This document shows positions 51,000 to 63,826 of a DNA stretch of 64,000 bases, piece by piece (position 1 is the first letter of the stretch; the number at the start of each line of letters is the position of its first letter). The notes beneath the pieces are model-generated. The model did no database searches, had not been told where the DNA came from, and saw only the letters and a program-made list of their open reading frames with translations. Where the stretch lies: the NCBI RefSeq assembly GCF_019925205.1, contig NC_083566.1, positions 22,258,001-22,322,000 of the forward strand, in the 5' to 3' direction. The translations under genes and the position numbers were made by a program. The DNA comes from Metopolophium dirhodum. Lineage: Eukaryota; Arthropoda; Insecta; Hemiptera; Aphididae.

Positions 51000-52485
51000 A
51001 TTCTGAGTGAAACGATGAATGTATTGATTTTACAATGATGTGTGTTTTTTATTTTATTTTTTTTTATTTTTTTTTTCATTTTTTTTTTTATTTTTGTGTC
51101 TGTGTACACGATAAGTAGTCGAAATAATGCTTCGATTTTCGACTTCAGTATCTTGTTCGATGGGAAAGTGAATATCGTTGGTGCATTGGGGAGGTCAAAA
51201 TTTTAATTTCCCAGTAGTTTTCAAAAGCGATGTGAAAAACAAAAGAAAAATTAAGGAAAAACGGGAATTTTTACGCAAAATCGATTTTTAACAAAATCGA
51301 TTTTGGTTATTGGTGTAACTCTAAAACAAATGACCGTAGATGCATGAAATTTTCACTGGTTGTTTATATTTGCATTTTCTATACACAATACAATTTTGAA
51401 AATAATTTGACTTTTTTTGAACTGTTTACGGACATTGTCAGTTTTCAGTTTTTTTAAATTTTTTTTCTATAAATATCAATAAAATTTTATTTGTTGGGTA
51501 AAAAAGCTTGAAAATTTAATAGAAGGCTCCTAGGTTATTGTTTCAAAGGCAGATGAAAAAAATTAAAAATCCTTAGTCACAGTTTTTTTTTATACACGTT
51601 TAAAGTTCAAATCTTGAAAAAATACGGAAAAATCACGAAAATTTGCAAATTATTTTGAGTTAGAAATTCATAAAAAATTTTCTTTTTAAATCTAAGATTT
51701 TAAAATCTAATACAAGATTCCTCATAAGTTTGTCTAACTTTATCAAAAAAAAAATTTCTACAAGAAAGTCAAATTAAATTTTTATGAGCGTTTTAAATTC
51801 ATATTTTTACAACATTAGATATTCACTCGATTTCTCATGTACCGATTTCCTTATTTTCTAGTAATTCAAAAACGAATAACTGTAGATACATGAAAATTTC
51901 ACTGAATGTTTATATTAGCATTTCCTATACACCATACAATTTTGAAAATATTTTGACACTTTTTGAGCTGTTTACGGGCATTTTCAGTTTTCAATTTTTT
52001 TAGTTTTTTTTTCTATAAATATCAATAAAGTTTTATCTGTTGGGCCAAAAAGTGTAAAAATTTAATACAAGACTCCTGATATATTTTTACAATAGCAGTT
52101 GAAAAATATTGAAAATACATAGGCACAGTTTTTTTTTATAAGCATTTAAAGATCAAATTTGGACAGAATTTATCAAATTTATAATTTAATAATTATTTTG
52201 TAGTTAAAAATTTATAAAATGTTCAACTTTTATAGCTAAGGATTGAAAATTGAAAACAAGGCTCCACGTAAATAGGTTATTTATAAATTACTTTATTCAC
52301 AATAATATCATCAAATATACTTGGTAATATCATAGGCTGACTGACCGTTTTCGCTCAGAATCGTTTTTCTTATACAATGATATTATATCATTGAATTCAA
52401 ATTTAACACCATCCATTACAGTGACCCACTTGTAACCTACTGTACAGCAGAGCGACATCCACTTATCCACCTTTTTTTTTATTTT
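51000..52485 (-). repeat. Internally duplicated dispersed repeat, copy B
   Basis: On the minus strand it matches copy A from GGTGGATAAGTGGATGTCGC onward and is the longest copy. The interior contains the same block twice (ATATCAATAAAATTTTATTTG near 51474 and a variant near 52017; TTTACGGACATT against TTTACGGGCATT). The far end is TTAGATTCTGAGTGAAACGA, shared with 61780-62030. The 75-codon open frame at 52330-52557 belongs to this repeat and is broken in the other copies. Confidence 0.65.
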
Positions 52486-52785
52486 AACCTGAAAATAGCT
52501 TAAAATTGTTGTGTATGTACATATTTTATTGCCAAATACCAATTTAATATTAACCAAATAAATATAAGTACGTAATATTTAACAGAAATTTTACGTTTTC
52601 AATTTACTAAATAACCTTTAGTACCAACCAATTCCAATTTCTAAACTACGAGTATAAAGAAGCTTTACAGCCACTGACCTAAAAACTCAATGGTCAAACG
52701 TAAATTTCGCCCAATACATTGCAGGTATAAATGTCTATGTACCTATAGCAAATTGCACCCAGAAGAGACTAATAAGTATTAATAA

Positions 52786-52990
52786 CTAGTTGATCCCACG
52801 CACTTCGTTGCCCGTAGAAAATGACAACTCTTAAAAAAATTGTGATTGTTCAACCCCTCTTGGGTGTTACTACAGTAAATGCAACTCAACAACCTTGGTA
52901 GGCAATGTGCGAAAATTCGAATATAGGTATTAGGTATGCTAGCTTGTACTAATCTGCCCGATTAATCAATGGCAACTAAAATACTTATTG
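52786..52990 (+). repeat. Short dispersed repeat, copy 2
   Basis: It starts CTAGTTGATCCCACGCACTT then CGTTGCCCGTAGAAAATG, followed by TTCAACCCCTCTTGGGTGT and GGTAGGCAATGT, collinear with the minus-strand copy at 11279-11490. Non-coding; class unknown (SINE or LINE end). Confidence 0.55.
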
Positions 52991-53752
52991 GCGCAGTTTA
53001 CTATAGGTACAATTTTTATGACCTGTTCACCGTCGCCTAACTTTATTCCAAAACTAATTAACATTTCATACGAAAACCATTACCTATTATGCTACTAGTG
53101 CTTCTCTTATTTTGAACAAATGTATAAATGATAAATAAGAAAATTAGTTATTATTTATAGTATAAATCACGATGTTTTCCTGTAATAGTTAATGGAATAA
53201 TTAAATAATAGAAAAAGGGGAAACGCTACGATTGTTCACACCCATTTATATATTATAGTGTAAGAAGGTGTAACCACTTAAATTAATAGTTTCAAATTAA
53301 TCAATATTTATTTCAAATATGGTTTTATCGATTCGTTATTTATTTTATTGATAGGTAATAGTTGAAAATAAATAAATTTGATATTAACTATTATTGATAC
53401 TTAACCTCGATGCTAATAGAAAACCTACAATACCTTCAAAAAATAAAATAAAATGCAACAGAGGCAGCTCTGCACTGGGGCCTAGGCCAGAGCACAAGGA
53501 ACAGAGTACCTACCACCCCCCTCCCTGTATTCTGTTTTGCTCCATCTGTATATTTTGTAATATAATTTATTTTTTTAATGTTTATTTGTGTATATGTATT
53601 TTATAATTTAATATAAATCTAATTGTATATAGGTAACATGATTTAGGTATTATTACAACATTTTTTTAAACTTTTATTGACCATAAAATATATTTTGTAT
53701 TATGCATAGGTAATATTATTTTTATTTATTGATAATATTAAAAAAAAGAATA

Positions 53753-54209
53753 TTAAGAGGATGTCAGCGCACTATTTGTTTTCTCTCTCTAGCCCATGCG
53801 CAACATAGATAAAATTAATTTGCGCAGAACCGTTTTTGCTCTGTTTTTAAGTAATCTTCGAGGTAATCTTAGAGTAAAATCAATCATTACAAAAAAGATA
53901 GAAAATAATATTTTTGAGGGAATGACATATAAATTTCTCTAAATATTGTTTCAAAACGATTTAAACATAATTTAAATTTACAGCATTTTTTGTTTATTTT
54001 GATAGTCGAATACAAAGTCAAATAACAATAAAATATAAAACCGATATGTCATTCCCTCTAAAATATTATTCTCTATCTTTTTTGTAATGGGTGATTTTTC
54101 TCTAAAATTACTTAAAAACATAGAAAAAACGATTCTGCGTAAATGCATTTTGTCTATGTTGCGCGTGGGTCAGAGAGAGAAAACAAATAGTACGCTGACA
54201 TCCTCTTAA
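53753..54209. mobile_element. Palindromic TTAA-bounded MITE (family D, copy 2)
   Basis: 457 bp with TTAA at each end and the same long inverted arms as the copy at 18650-19096, including the blocks TGCGCAACATAG, GAGGGAATGACAT and TCTCTATCTTTTTTGTAATG. The two copies differ by point changes and small indels throughout, so neither is a recent duplicate of the other. Confidence 0.8.
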
Positions 54210-54959
54210 GTACTACTTATATATTTGCATTTGTATTGACTATTGCTTATTTAAATAAAAGGAGAATTCTTTTTACTATTTATACAATAGTTTAATTGTG
54301 GTATTAGCCATTAGGTAGTTTTGTATAATTTAAAATTAAATAAAAATATATTTTTGGATAGCAAGAAAATATTTCACTTTTTAGAAATTTATAAATAGTG
54401 GTCAAACTTTTGAAGTGTTACTACAAAATGTTTTCAATATTCAAGTACCCATTTGTTGTAGCCCCCCCCCCTCCTCCCCCAATCAAAACATCCTAGCTAT
54501 GCCATGGTATAATACAGACGCATACAGTTACTACAGTTAATAGTTATTACAGTTATACACATAATGTAAAATACTTTAATATAATATAGAGAACGTACAA
54601 TGCATATTACATATGTAAGTATCATAATATGGTAAGTGGTAACCCTAAATAGATAAATTCCTAACCAAGTTTGCAAGTGTACGTTCGTTATTACGGTATT
54701 ATCTGTACCGAAGATCTTTCAACACTTTCAAATCGATTGTTTGGGAGCATATTATTATTACGTGGATACCTATAAGTAAAGGGGACAAAAGAAATATATC
54801 CACTGAAAACGAATTCGGTGTTGTGCTGCGGTAAGCGGTTCTCGCAAGAAAAAACCGAGGATAATTATGAATTATAATATCGGCGAAAAAGCTAAAGCCC
54901 GGCCAAAATAAAACGTGTACGCTCTTAGGTAGGTACCACAGCTACCACATAATAATATT

Positions 54960-55720
54960 ATTACTACCACGCGTGCCGTCGCGATGGAAACAGACGCGCG
55001 CAGACGCGAAACGCGAGATAATGAACAAAACCGACGAAAACGATTCGGTAAAAAAACAAACAAACCTGCGCTTTAACAGTATCTTGACCGCGTTGTACCT
55101 ACACGACGCGCCGTCGTCGTCGGTCCCAGATGGAGACGGATCGTCGAAAAATCGGATCCGGCACGAGTCGCGTACGACACGCCAATAATATACAATTGTT
55201 TTACATGGCACGCATATCAATATTACGAATCGAACAATACCGACGTTGTAATATTATTGTAGCAATATTACTAATAGTACATGTTGTCGAGATGAAAATT
55301 ATATGGAAAGAAACCGGACGAGACGCGAAATAGTTTAACGACCGAATTGTATACGAACGGCCAAAGGATTTTTTTCCGGATTTTTCTTTTGAAAAACTTC
55401 TACGACTCGGCGGTGTGTATACGCGGACGCGCGCGAACCGGCGCACTCGTCTAAGACGCGACTGCCGCGCCGTGTACGTGTACGCGTGTGCCCACAGAAG
55501 AGCGAGCGAGAGAGCTTCAGACGTCCACGTAGGACGGAGAGGAAAACATAAACTCCCGATGTTGGTGTACGCACGCACGCACTGACGCCACTCGCTGTCC
55601 GGGGCCAAAGACGTCGTCGTCGGTCGTGTTGTTCTTGCCTCCACCGGTTATGATGCGACGTCGTCATCGCCGCCGCCGCCGCGGACCCGTTTTTTTCAGA
55701 CGTTCTCAAACATAGTTGTG
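54960..55720. promoter_or_regulatory. CpG-rich block of unknown role
   Basis: The G+C-richest long stretch of the right half, with overlapping open frames on both strands (54973-55188 plus; 55200-55709 minus) that are Arg-, Thr- and Ser-rich and look compositional. It resembles the block upstream of the RhoGEF start, so it may be a promoter or first exon of a gene leaving the window or not recognised. Confidence 0.3.
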
Positions 55721-58347
55721 TATAATAGTATTATAATAATAATATAATATAGGTACAGTATACATTTATGATACCTGAGTACCGGACGGCATTGTCGTGT
55801 GTGTGTACACATGTTTTATAATAATATCGTAGGTATGACGTGCCCGCCGAGGTGGGTCGGGTTCATACCGCACCGCGCGGTAGATGGTTGGTAAGAAGCC
55901 GATAGATATAAAAATATCTCCGAATGGAGTAGCTACCTATTATGTTGTTATTTTATATTGGGCTCTCGTGTACTAGCGGCGGGTAGGTACTACCAGCTAT
56001 AAAGCATAATGCTTGTAGTAGACTAGTAGACATGACTTTTAACTCGTATACTCGAGTAACAAAAAAGAATTTCACCAAGTTTTATTATTTTGTAACTACT
56101 GCAAGATACATGTCTATATAAACTATAAATTATATTCATTGTGATAAATTATATCGTAGGTATTTAGTTTTTTCTAAACAACGTGAAACAATGTACCTAT
56201 TCCATGTGGTCTCAATAAGCTGCTTATAAATCATTTGGTCTTGACAAGCGTTGTCCAAGACGTTTTCAACAGAAACTTTTGCATTCAACTGTACAGTTGT
56301 TGGTCTAGGTACCTACTGACTACTCGACACCACAAATTTTGAAGTGCACCTACGACCTAGTCGACCATCATATACCTATAATTTTTTCAACAAATGTCCT
56401 ATGGTTACAATCAACATTATCCAAAGAAAATGAGTAGATAGGATTTGTTAGAATACTGCAGGACAGTGGGCAGTTGTCACTGAATAACTGTTGGATGTAA
56501 CTACATTTCAGCAACAATATTTCAAGGATAGGTGCAGGGTTGAAAAAATGTTACTGTCCCATGAATAAAAATTGTTTGCGACACTACTGATTTCCAGTGA
56601 TAATAAAATGTATAGCATATGATATACCTAATTAAATTAAAATAGCAAAACGAAAACAACAAAAAAATGACACCTAATATATTTACGGAGTTGTTGCTCC
56701 TATAGAACAACTAACTAAATTCAACGATTCGAAGACTTGACGACCAGCGACATAGTCTACCCTCCTAGCGTTTCCTTATAATAGCTCCGTCATAATACTT
56801 ATAAGGTATAATATAATACCACGATCCGTGTCAAACGATAAAAAATCAAGTTGGAATACGAGACACATGTTATATTCGGCCTGCCATTACTTTGCTTGGG
56901 GCGATTCGGTCATAAGCGGAGCTTATTTAAAGAGACTGAAGCACCATTTTTTTTTCTCAAACTTTATTATTTACGTAAACAAAATAGTTTCAAGTCTCTG
57001 CGATTAATATTTTTATAATAAAAAAATAACACAAATCGTTAATAAAAAAACTTACTAACTACTAACGAGGAAACTTGTATGAGTACCACTATTCTATTTC
57101 CAAGCTTTTTATTTAATTATTCTGGAAACTTCTAAAATAAATATTTTGGTAAAAGTTTCAATTTAGTCTCAGCCTCTCGGGTTATTATTTTAGAATTGCA
57201 ACAAAACCACAAAATCGATTTTGTTGAAACCTGGTGGCTGGTGTTCCGTTAACATTTCCGTTTTCCCGCTTTTTTTCATTAGTATGTTTTCCTAATTATT
57301 TAAAAAGTACTAAAATGTACTATTAATACCCCCCCACCCTATAAAAAATAAAGAAATATTACCTACTACCTAAATCTAACTGGTTCCCAGACATTTTTCT
57401 GAATTTGTATTCCCAAATCACTATTTTTCCAAAAGATCATTACAGGAAAATCAAAATTACTAATACATTTTCCCAAAATACTATTACACAAAAACAAAAA
57501 TCCAGAATTAATTTTCTTTTATGAAAGTATTATCATTATGTTATAAGTGTATAAGTAGATATATGTATATTTCTAAGTACATATAAATAATAGTGGATAC
57601 CCAGGGTTGTCCCCGGGGCAGGACGAGCGGGGCCCTCCAACTTAGCTATAATATCTATAGAAAAAGAAATTCTTGACCAATTAAAATATATATAATGATA
57701 TTATTCAATTATTGACACATATGTTGATTTAAAACGTAGGTTAATTTATAATACATTTTTATATTGTATTAGGTAGGTATAGCTACTATATTTATTGACT
57801 TATTAATTTATAAATATCATTGTATTAATTTTAAGTATACGACGTGTCATGTTATATATTTATTTACTTATTCATATTTTTGTAGGTATACAAGGTACTA
57901 TATATTAATAGTCTATACTCTAATTGCTCCCTTGCCCCTTTATACCTATATGGCTATATGCTATAATATATCATAAGATATGCAACTGCCCCAACTGTCG
58001 AAAATGATATTTTCGGCCTCGCAATTTTACTACGCCATATATGTAATATTTATATTACCTACTTTAGCAATTAACTATCATTGTAACTGTAAAATGTTAA
58101 AAAAAAATGAAAATACATTAAATACATAATACAATAAATTAATAAAATCAATATAAAACAAGTAAGGTAAGGTTTGCGATCGTACTAAATTCCAGATTTC
58201 TAAACATATTTTATAATGCTACTCGATTTTTTTCACCTCGAAGAAAATATATGAATCATAAATATGTATTAATAATAGTAACCGTGTTTAAGACGTATAA
58301 TAACGCATGTCCGCGAAAACTGGGTACATTCTATAGTTAATAGTTAT

Positions 58348-58392
58348 AGAACATACAGTAACAGAACAAACAGTAACAGAACATACAATAAC
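58348..58392 (+). repeat. 15-bp tandem repeat, three copies
   Basis: AGAACATACAGTAAC, AGAACAAACAGTAAC and AGAACATACAATAAC follow one another directly. Confidence 0.9.
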
Positions 58393-59849
58393 ATATATTA
58401 CTCAGTACCCTATACATATTTTCGAATTCTATCTGCGGGACATTGATCACAATTATCGTGGTCTTGTACTCTTGTTTCATATCCTGCAAACGGAATTCAA
58501 AAATGTGTATAGCGTAATGACTAATGAGTAATATGGGGATTTTTAAATTTTATTCGTTTTTATAGTGATAAACAAAGCGTTAAGCAAAATTGGTTAGAAA
58601 ATAAAAGTATCTGTACCCAGCCCAAAAACATATATTTATGTTAAAAAAGTTTTAACACAATACAACTGCACAAGGGCAAAGCTGAGTTATTCAGATAGTT
58701 TATAATTAAGAATAATCCCAAATACCTAAGTAAGTTGGTACCAACAATACCACTACGGACAATAAATAAATATCTTAACATCAACAATCGTAACTATATA
58801 TAAGTAATATTACTAATTATCGTAACTAACGGACGGGCAGAGATATTATTCTAAACTAATTTTTAGAAACCTAAAAATGTATTAGCTTAAAAAATTACTA
58901 TGACTAATACTTAATAATAATTAAATTCAATAATATTTTAGTGTAACGTTGTATGCTATAGGAGCTATATTGTACTAAATAAAGTCTTCTCTTTTGTACG
59001 TTGAGAATTTTAAAATTATTGCCTTTATCTGGTTTTGAAAATTGTTTGGGAATTTGGCCTTTTCAGAAAACGGATTTGGGATTTTGGCTATCATGAAATT
59101 ATCTTTCTGGAAAATTGTCATTCGAGAATACGGATTTGGGGAAACGTGCAGTAATTAATCAATGTAGAAATCACCCTCAATATTGAAGATTAAAGCATTT
59201 TTTCAGCTGTATAAAAAGTGTCCCCATCGACAAAAAAACACATCATAAAAACAAAAAATTCAACAAACATAAATAAACACATTTTAATATCATGAAACAT
59301 AATCATATTACCCCGCTATTTCCTTTACACTAGATTCACACACTACAAATTAAAGTCGCTTTCACGAAAAGTGGCGTTTGGCCTTGAATCAGTTACTACG
59401 CACAAATTCAAACAACGCACGGACAATCTTGGAAAATTGCCTATATTGAACTCCTTTAAACGGCCGGTATCAAATTTTCTTAATTTTAATAAAATGTATA
59501 CCTACTTAATAAAAAAATAATATTTATTTAAAAACTAAAACATTAAATCGAAACATCGTGTATCGTCGTATTGACATACATGTCGAGGGGCAGTCCCCCG
59601 TCTTGTAATTTGTTCCTCTCAAGACGACTTAAACTGTACATATATTTATATTTTACATGAAGAATTAATAAAGATTAGTATTATAATCAAGATGTCATAT
59701 TTGATTTTATTGTAGGTGCCTAACTGCGTAAAATTGTTAACTCCAAGTTCATGTTATTTTCGTGTGGCATACTCTTCACTAAACAATTTTTACCGGTGCC
59801 ATAATATTAATATTTTAAAACAAATATGATAACAATTTAAAAAAAGCTA

Positions 59850-60780
59850 TCGAGTGGGAAGTCGCTCTGTTATACAGTAGCTGGTTATAAGTGGGTGACT
59901 GTAATGGATGGTGTTAACTGTCAAATTTGAATTACATTGTATACGAAAAACGATTCTGAGCGGAGACGGTTTGTCAGTCTATAGGATATTTTATATTATA
60001 TTATTTATATTGTTATTATTAATATATGGTAGCAGGTTGCCGATTCAGTTTAATTATAATTATTATAGTTTGTTATTATATTTTTGTATAAATAGGTACT
60101 TTAGAAGTTAGTCACAAATAATATTTTTTGAATATAACACAAAACTTAAATCGTTCTTCGTTTAAATATCTAATTTCGACCAAATTTGAACATAAAATAA
60201 CTAAAAATGTGTTTTTATATATTTTGGTTACAGAATAACCTACTTACGGGGAATCTTGTTTTAAACTTTCAATCTTTAGCTATTCAAGTTGAACATTTTA
60301 TACATTTTTAAATTTTTTATTTGATACATATTGTCAAAATTTGAACTTTAAATGCTTGTAAAAAAAATTGAGCATATGTATTTGTAAAATTTGTCAACTA
60401 TTATTGTAAAAATATATCAGGAGCCTTGTATTAAATGTTCACGCTTTGTGACCCAACAAATACATAATTATTGACATTTATCGGAAAAAAATTAGAAACT
60501 TAAATATTGTCGATAAACAACTCAAAACCAGTCAAAATATTTTGAAAATTTTGTGGTGTAAAGAAAATCCTTATATAAACATTCAGTGAAAATATCATGT
60601 ATCAACGCTAATTTGTTTTGGAGTTACACCATAAACCAAAATCGATTTTGTCAAAAACCTATTTTGCGTAAGAAATTTTTATAATTTTTTTTCCCGGTCA
60701 TTTTGAAGACTACTGAGAATTTTTACTTTTGACCTCCCAAAGTACCAACTAGATTTCTATCTAATTATCCTAATCAGAAC
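59850..60780 (+). repeat. Internally duplicated dispersed repeat, copy C (5' part)
   Basis: It begins GAGTGGGAAGTCGCTCTGTT and ACGATTCTGAGCGGAGACGG, and continues with the blocks AACTTTAAATGCTTG and AGGAGCCTTGTATTAAATG as in copies A and B. The single-unit body ends in ACTACTGAGAATTTTTACTT and CCTCCCAAAGT. Confidence 0.6.
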
Positions 60781-60954
60781 TTTCTTATCAGAAAGATGAT
60801 GTTTAAGATACTCCAAGCATTTTTACTGTCCTAAAAGGATGACAGACACAAATTTAAAAGTTTAAAAAAATTGTGATGGGCACGTGTACGCGAGAAAAAA
60901 GTGAAATTTCTCACAGGATTTTATAATATTATTATTTTTTGACAAGTGCGCACA

Positions 60955-62402
60955 GAAAAAAAATTCAATTTCGAATCAGTTACTTTGAAAAATTGTAGAC
61001 ATTAACATTTTTAAAGTCAGTTAAATAATTCCATTTCAATTACTTCAAATAAACAAATAATTTGTCTTCTTTTTATAATATTAGTATGGATATAGATGTC
61101 AATTAACAATGATTAACAATCTACGTGCGTAGATAGCCCGGTAACAGCATACAATCACACTCACACTAATCATCAATGACGATTAACACAAATGCCATAG
61201 GCGGCGGCAACGAAATTGCATATTGCCTAAATATTGCCCCTTATCAAAGACACACGAACAGGCCTCTTAACCTGATTAAATTACCATAAAATACCTTATA
61301 TAAAATATGTGCTGCTATCTGTAAAGTTTAATTTTAATTAATCGATTTATTTTCATATATCAATTTGAGTATTTTTATTTCAATTTTCCATTTGGGTGAA
61401 TCCGAGGACCTTGAATAGTATTAGTATACTACAAGGCAGCTCCTCAGTTCTCAAAAGGTTAATTGATTTTCAGTTGGCTCAATCGGTATACCACGGTAAA
61501 TTGTGATTGTTTGCTTATTACTTATTAGTTATTTGTTTCAGTGATTTGTTTTCACAAATCACTCGTTGTCAATGATTTTTTAATTATTAAAAACCACCGA
61601 CTATTATAATAAATTGCCAAACATATAGAAACGATAGTAACAGTAATATAATAATTCTAACAATTTATCAATATACATACTAATACATCAAATTTTATCA
61701 CAATGTCTATACAAAACAGCTGTTCATTACATATCATTACAGTATTTTTTTCTAAATTAAAAACTAGAATCTATTAAAACCGATTTTCCGTAAAAATTCC
61801 TGTTTTTTCTTAATTTTTTGTTATTTTTTCCCAGCGCTTTTGAAAACTACTGGGAATTTTGACCTCCCCAATGTATCAACTAAATTCACTTTGCCATCGA
61901 ACTAGATACTGAAGTTAAAAATCAAAGTAGTTTTACTTCCCCAAACAGTGATGACTGATAACACACAAAAATTAAAAAACCACATCATTAATCAATACAT
62001 TCATCGCTCCACTCAGAATCTAAAAGAAGATTTCAAAAGCATGAAAATGAGGCACAGAATTTAGGCATACATATTTAAAACTGTAAAAGTGTATAAGGCA
62101 ACAGAAGACTGATCTTTAAAACTATTTAGGAACTAATAGAAAATTGTATTAATTTTATTTTGATGACGAAAAAAAACGAGAAAAAATTATTTGAAAGTTA
62201 TGACTTATGCTTAAAATGTATATTAATTAGCATTGTTATTTGTTAATCATTGTTAATTGACATTTATATCCATACTAATATTATATAAAGAAGACAAATT
62301 ATTTGTTTATTTGAAGTAATCTGGAATTATTTAACTGACTTTACAAATGTTAATGTCTACAATTTTTCAAAGTAACTGATTCGAAATTTGAATTTTTTTT
62401 TT
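60955..62402. mobile_element. Element with long terminal inverted repeats (about 160 bp)
   Basis: Arms 60955-61112 and 62241-62402 are complementary, sharing CGAATCAGTTACTTTGAAAA, TTGTAGACATTAACATTT, AATAATTTGTCTTCTTT and TGTCAATTAACAATGATTAA. The 1.1 kb between them encodes nothing recognised and carries the distal end of the dispersed repeat (61780-62030). Confidence 0.6.
61780..62030 (+). repeat. Distal end of the same dispersed-repeat family
   Basis: CTACTGGGAATTTTGACCTC, CATCGAACTAGATACTGAAG and the terminal CATTCATCGCTCCACTCAGAATC are the complement of the end of copy B at 51000-51220. It is separated from copy C by about 1 kb that includes one arm of another inverted repeat, so the locus is a nested or rearranged complex. 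Confidence 0.55.
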
Positions 62403-63389
62403 GGTCATCCACCAACTGATATCTGATCGTATTTTATTTGTATTTTTTGTTAGTATGTTTAATATTTTTGGTTTGTTACCGATTTAATATTATAGACTAA
62501 AAGTCTCCGTTACCACTATAATAGTAGGTATACCTATGTCCTATTTTATTGTTTATTTATTTTTTACGTATACAAAATTTCTACTAGAAGGAGTGCTTTG
62601 GTTTTAACATATAGGTAGTATCTTATCTTTTAGCAAATTGGATCAAGATAGTACTTTAGAGAGATAATTTTTCGATTTTCTCAATAGCTATGTAATGCTA
62701 CGGGAAAAACCACCGACAAATTACGAAAAACCGCTAAAAACGGGATTTTAATTTATAACGCTTTGTTTATCACCATAGAAACAAATAAAAAATAAAATAA
62801 AATAAATAAATATATATATAATAATAAATTATATTATATAATTTAATAATAATAATAATAATGTACCTATGAAATATTTAGCATACAAAACAAACAATAA
62901 AAAAGTTTAAAAACAGAACATTGATAACAGGTTTGCAAGCTCATCCAATAAGCATAGGTATATGCTCGTAAACGGATAAGCTGGGTTCATGAGTACATAA
63001 AGAAAATGTTATACATTTAGAGTACATAAATAATAGTAATGTACATCTAAGAACAGGATAAAATAGTGTAAATATGTTTCTTATATTTGCACGTTATTCC
63101 GCCGCGTATTTTATTTATTTTTATCATTTAGACGTGCGTATTATTTGTTTGTTGGGATATTTTGTTTTTAAATAAATTAACATTTTTTTTTAAACTGATT
63201 AATAACGAATAATGAATACAGTCTGTGAGTGTGCAATTAAAAAACTATTTTTAAAGTCTTTCGGTTCACTGAATTTTAATAAAAAAAAATATTATTATTA
63301 TAATAGTATTATTGAGATAGGAAAGCCCACACCAAAATTACCTATACCTACTTAAAGGGGCTGGAGCCTGATTCATTTTCGGTCGAAAA

Positions 63390-63826
63390 CATAGCCACGA
63401 CTTCAATCACTACGCCCAATATAATGTTCTGATATTAATTTTGAAAGCAGATTTGAATTCGTCACTAAATTATCTATGCTTTGACAATTTTATTTTTTTT
63501 TACTTAGAAATGTATTAACAAAAAGAGTAAAAATAGATCATATTCATAATTCAAATTTAAATACATTGATATAGAATATGAAAAATGTAGATTTGAATTC
63601 GTCACTAAATTATCTATGCTTTGACAATTTTATTTTTTTTTACTTAGAAATGTATTAACAAAAAGAGTAAAAATAGATCATATTCATAATTCAAATTTAA
63701 ATACATTGATATAGAATATGAAAAATGTACGACAGTTAAAGCATAGAAAATTTAGAGGAGAATTAAAATCTGCTTTCAAAATTTAAATCGGAACATCCTA
63801 CTGAGCGTAGTGATTGAAGTCACTGG
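63390..63826. mobile_element. Palindromic MITE carrying a tandem duplication
   Basis: The left arm (GACTTCAATCACTACGCCC, TTTTGAAAGCAGATTT, TCTATGCTTTGAC) and the complement of the right arm (GACTTCAATCACTACGCTC, TTTTGAAAGCAGATTT, TCTATGCTTTAAC) form a palindrome of about 95-bp arms. The spacer is enlarged by the 140-bp duplication listed next. Confidence 0.65.
63449..63729 (+). repeat. Exact tandem duplication, 140-bp unit, two copies
   Basis: The segment starting AGATTTGAATTCGTCACTAA at 63449 is repeated at 63589. Every base I compared is identical until 63590/63730. Two identical copies in DNA otherwise full of decayed repeats imply a very recent event, or an assembly duplication. Confidence 0.9.

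Noticed and set aside
52330..52557. A 75-codon minus-strand frame as a gene
   Set aside because: The same sequence occurs in three dispersed-repeat copies and is broken in the other two.
55200..55709. Long overlapping minus-strand frames (147 and 124 codons)
   Set aside because: Arg/Ser/Thr-rich compositional frames in a CpG-rich block with no domain, no phase-compatible splice partners and doubtful start codons.
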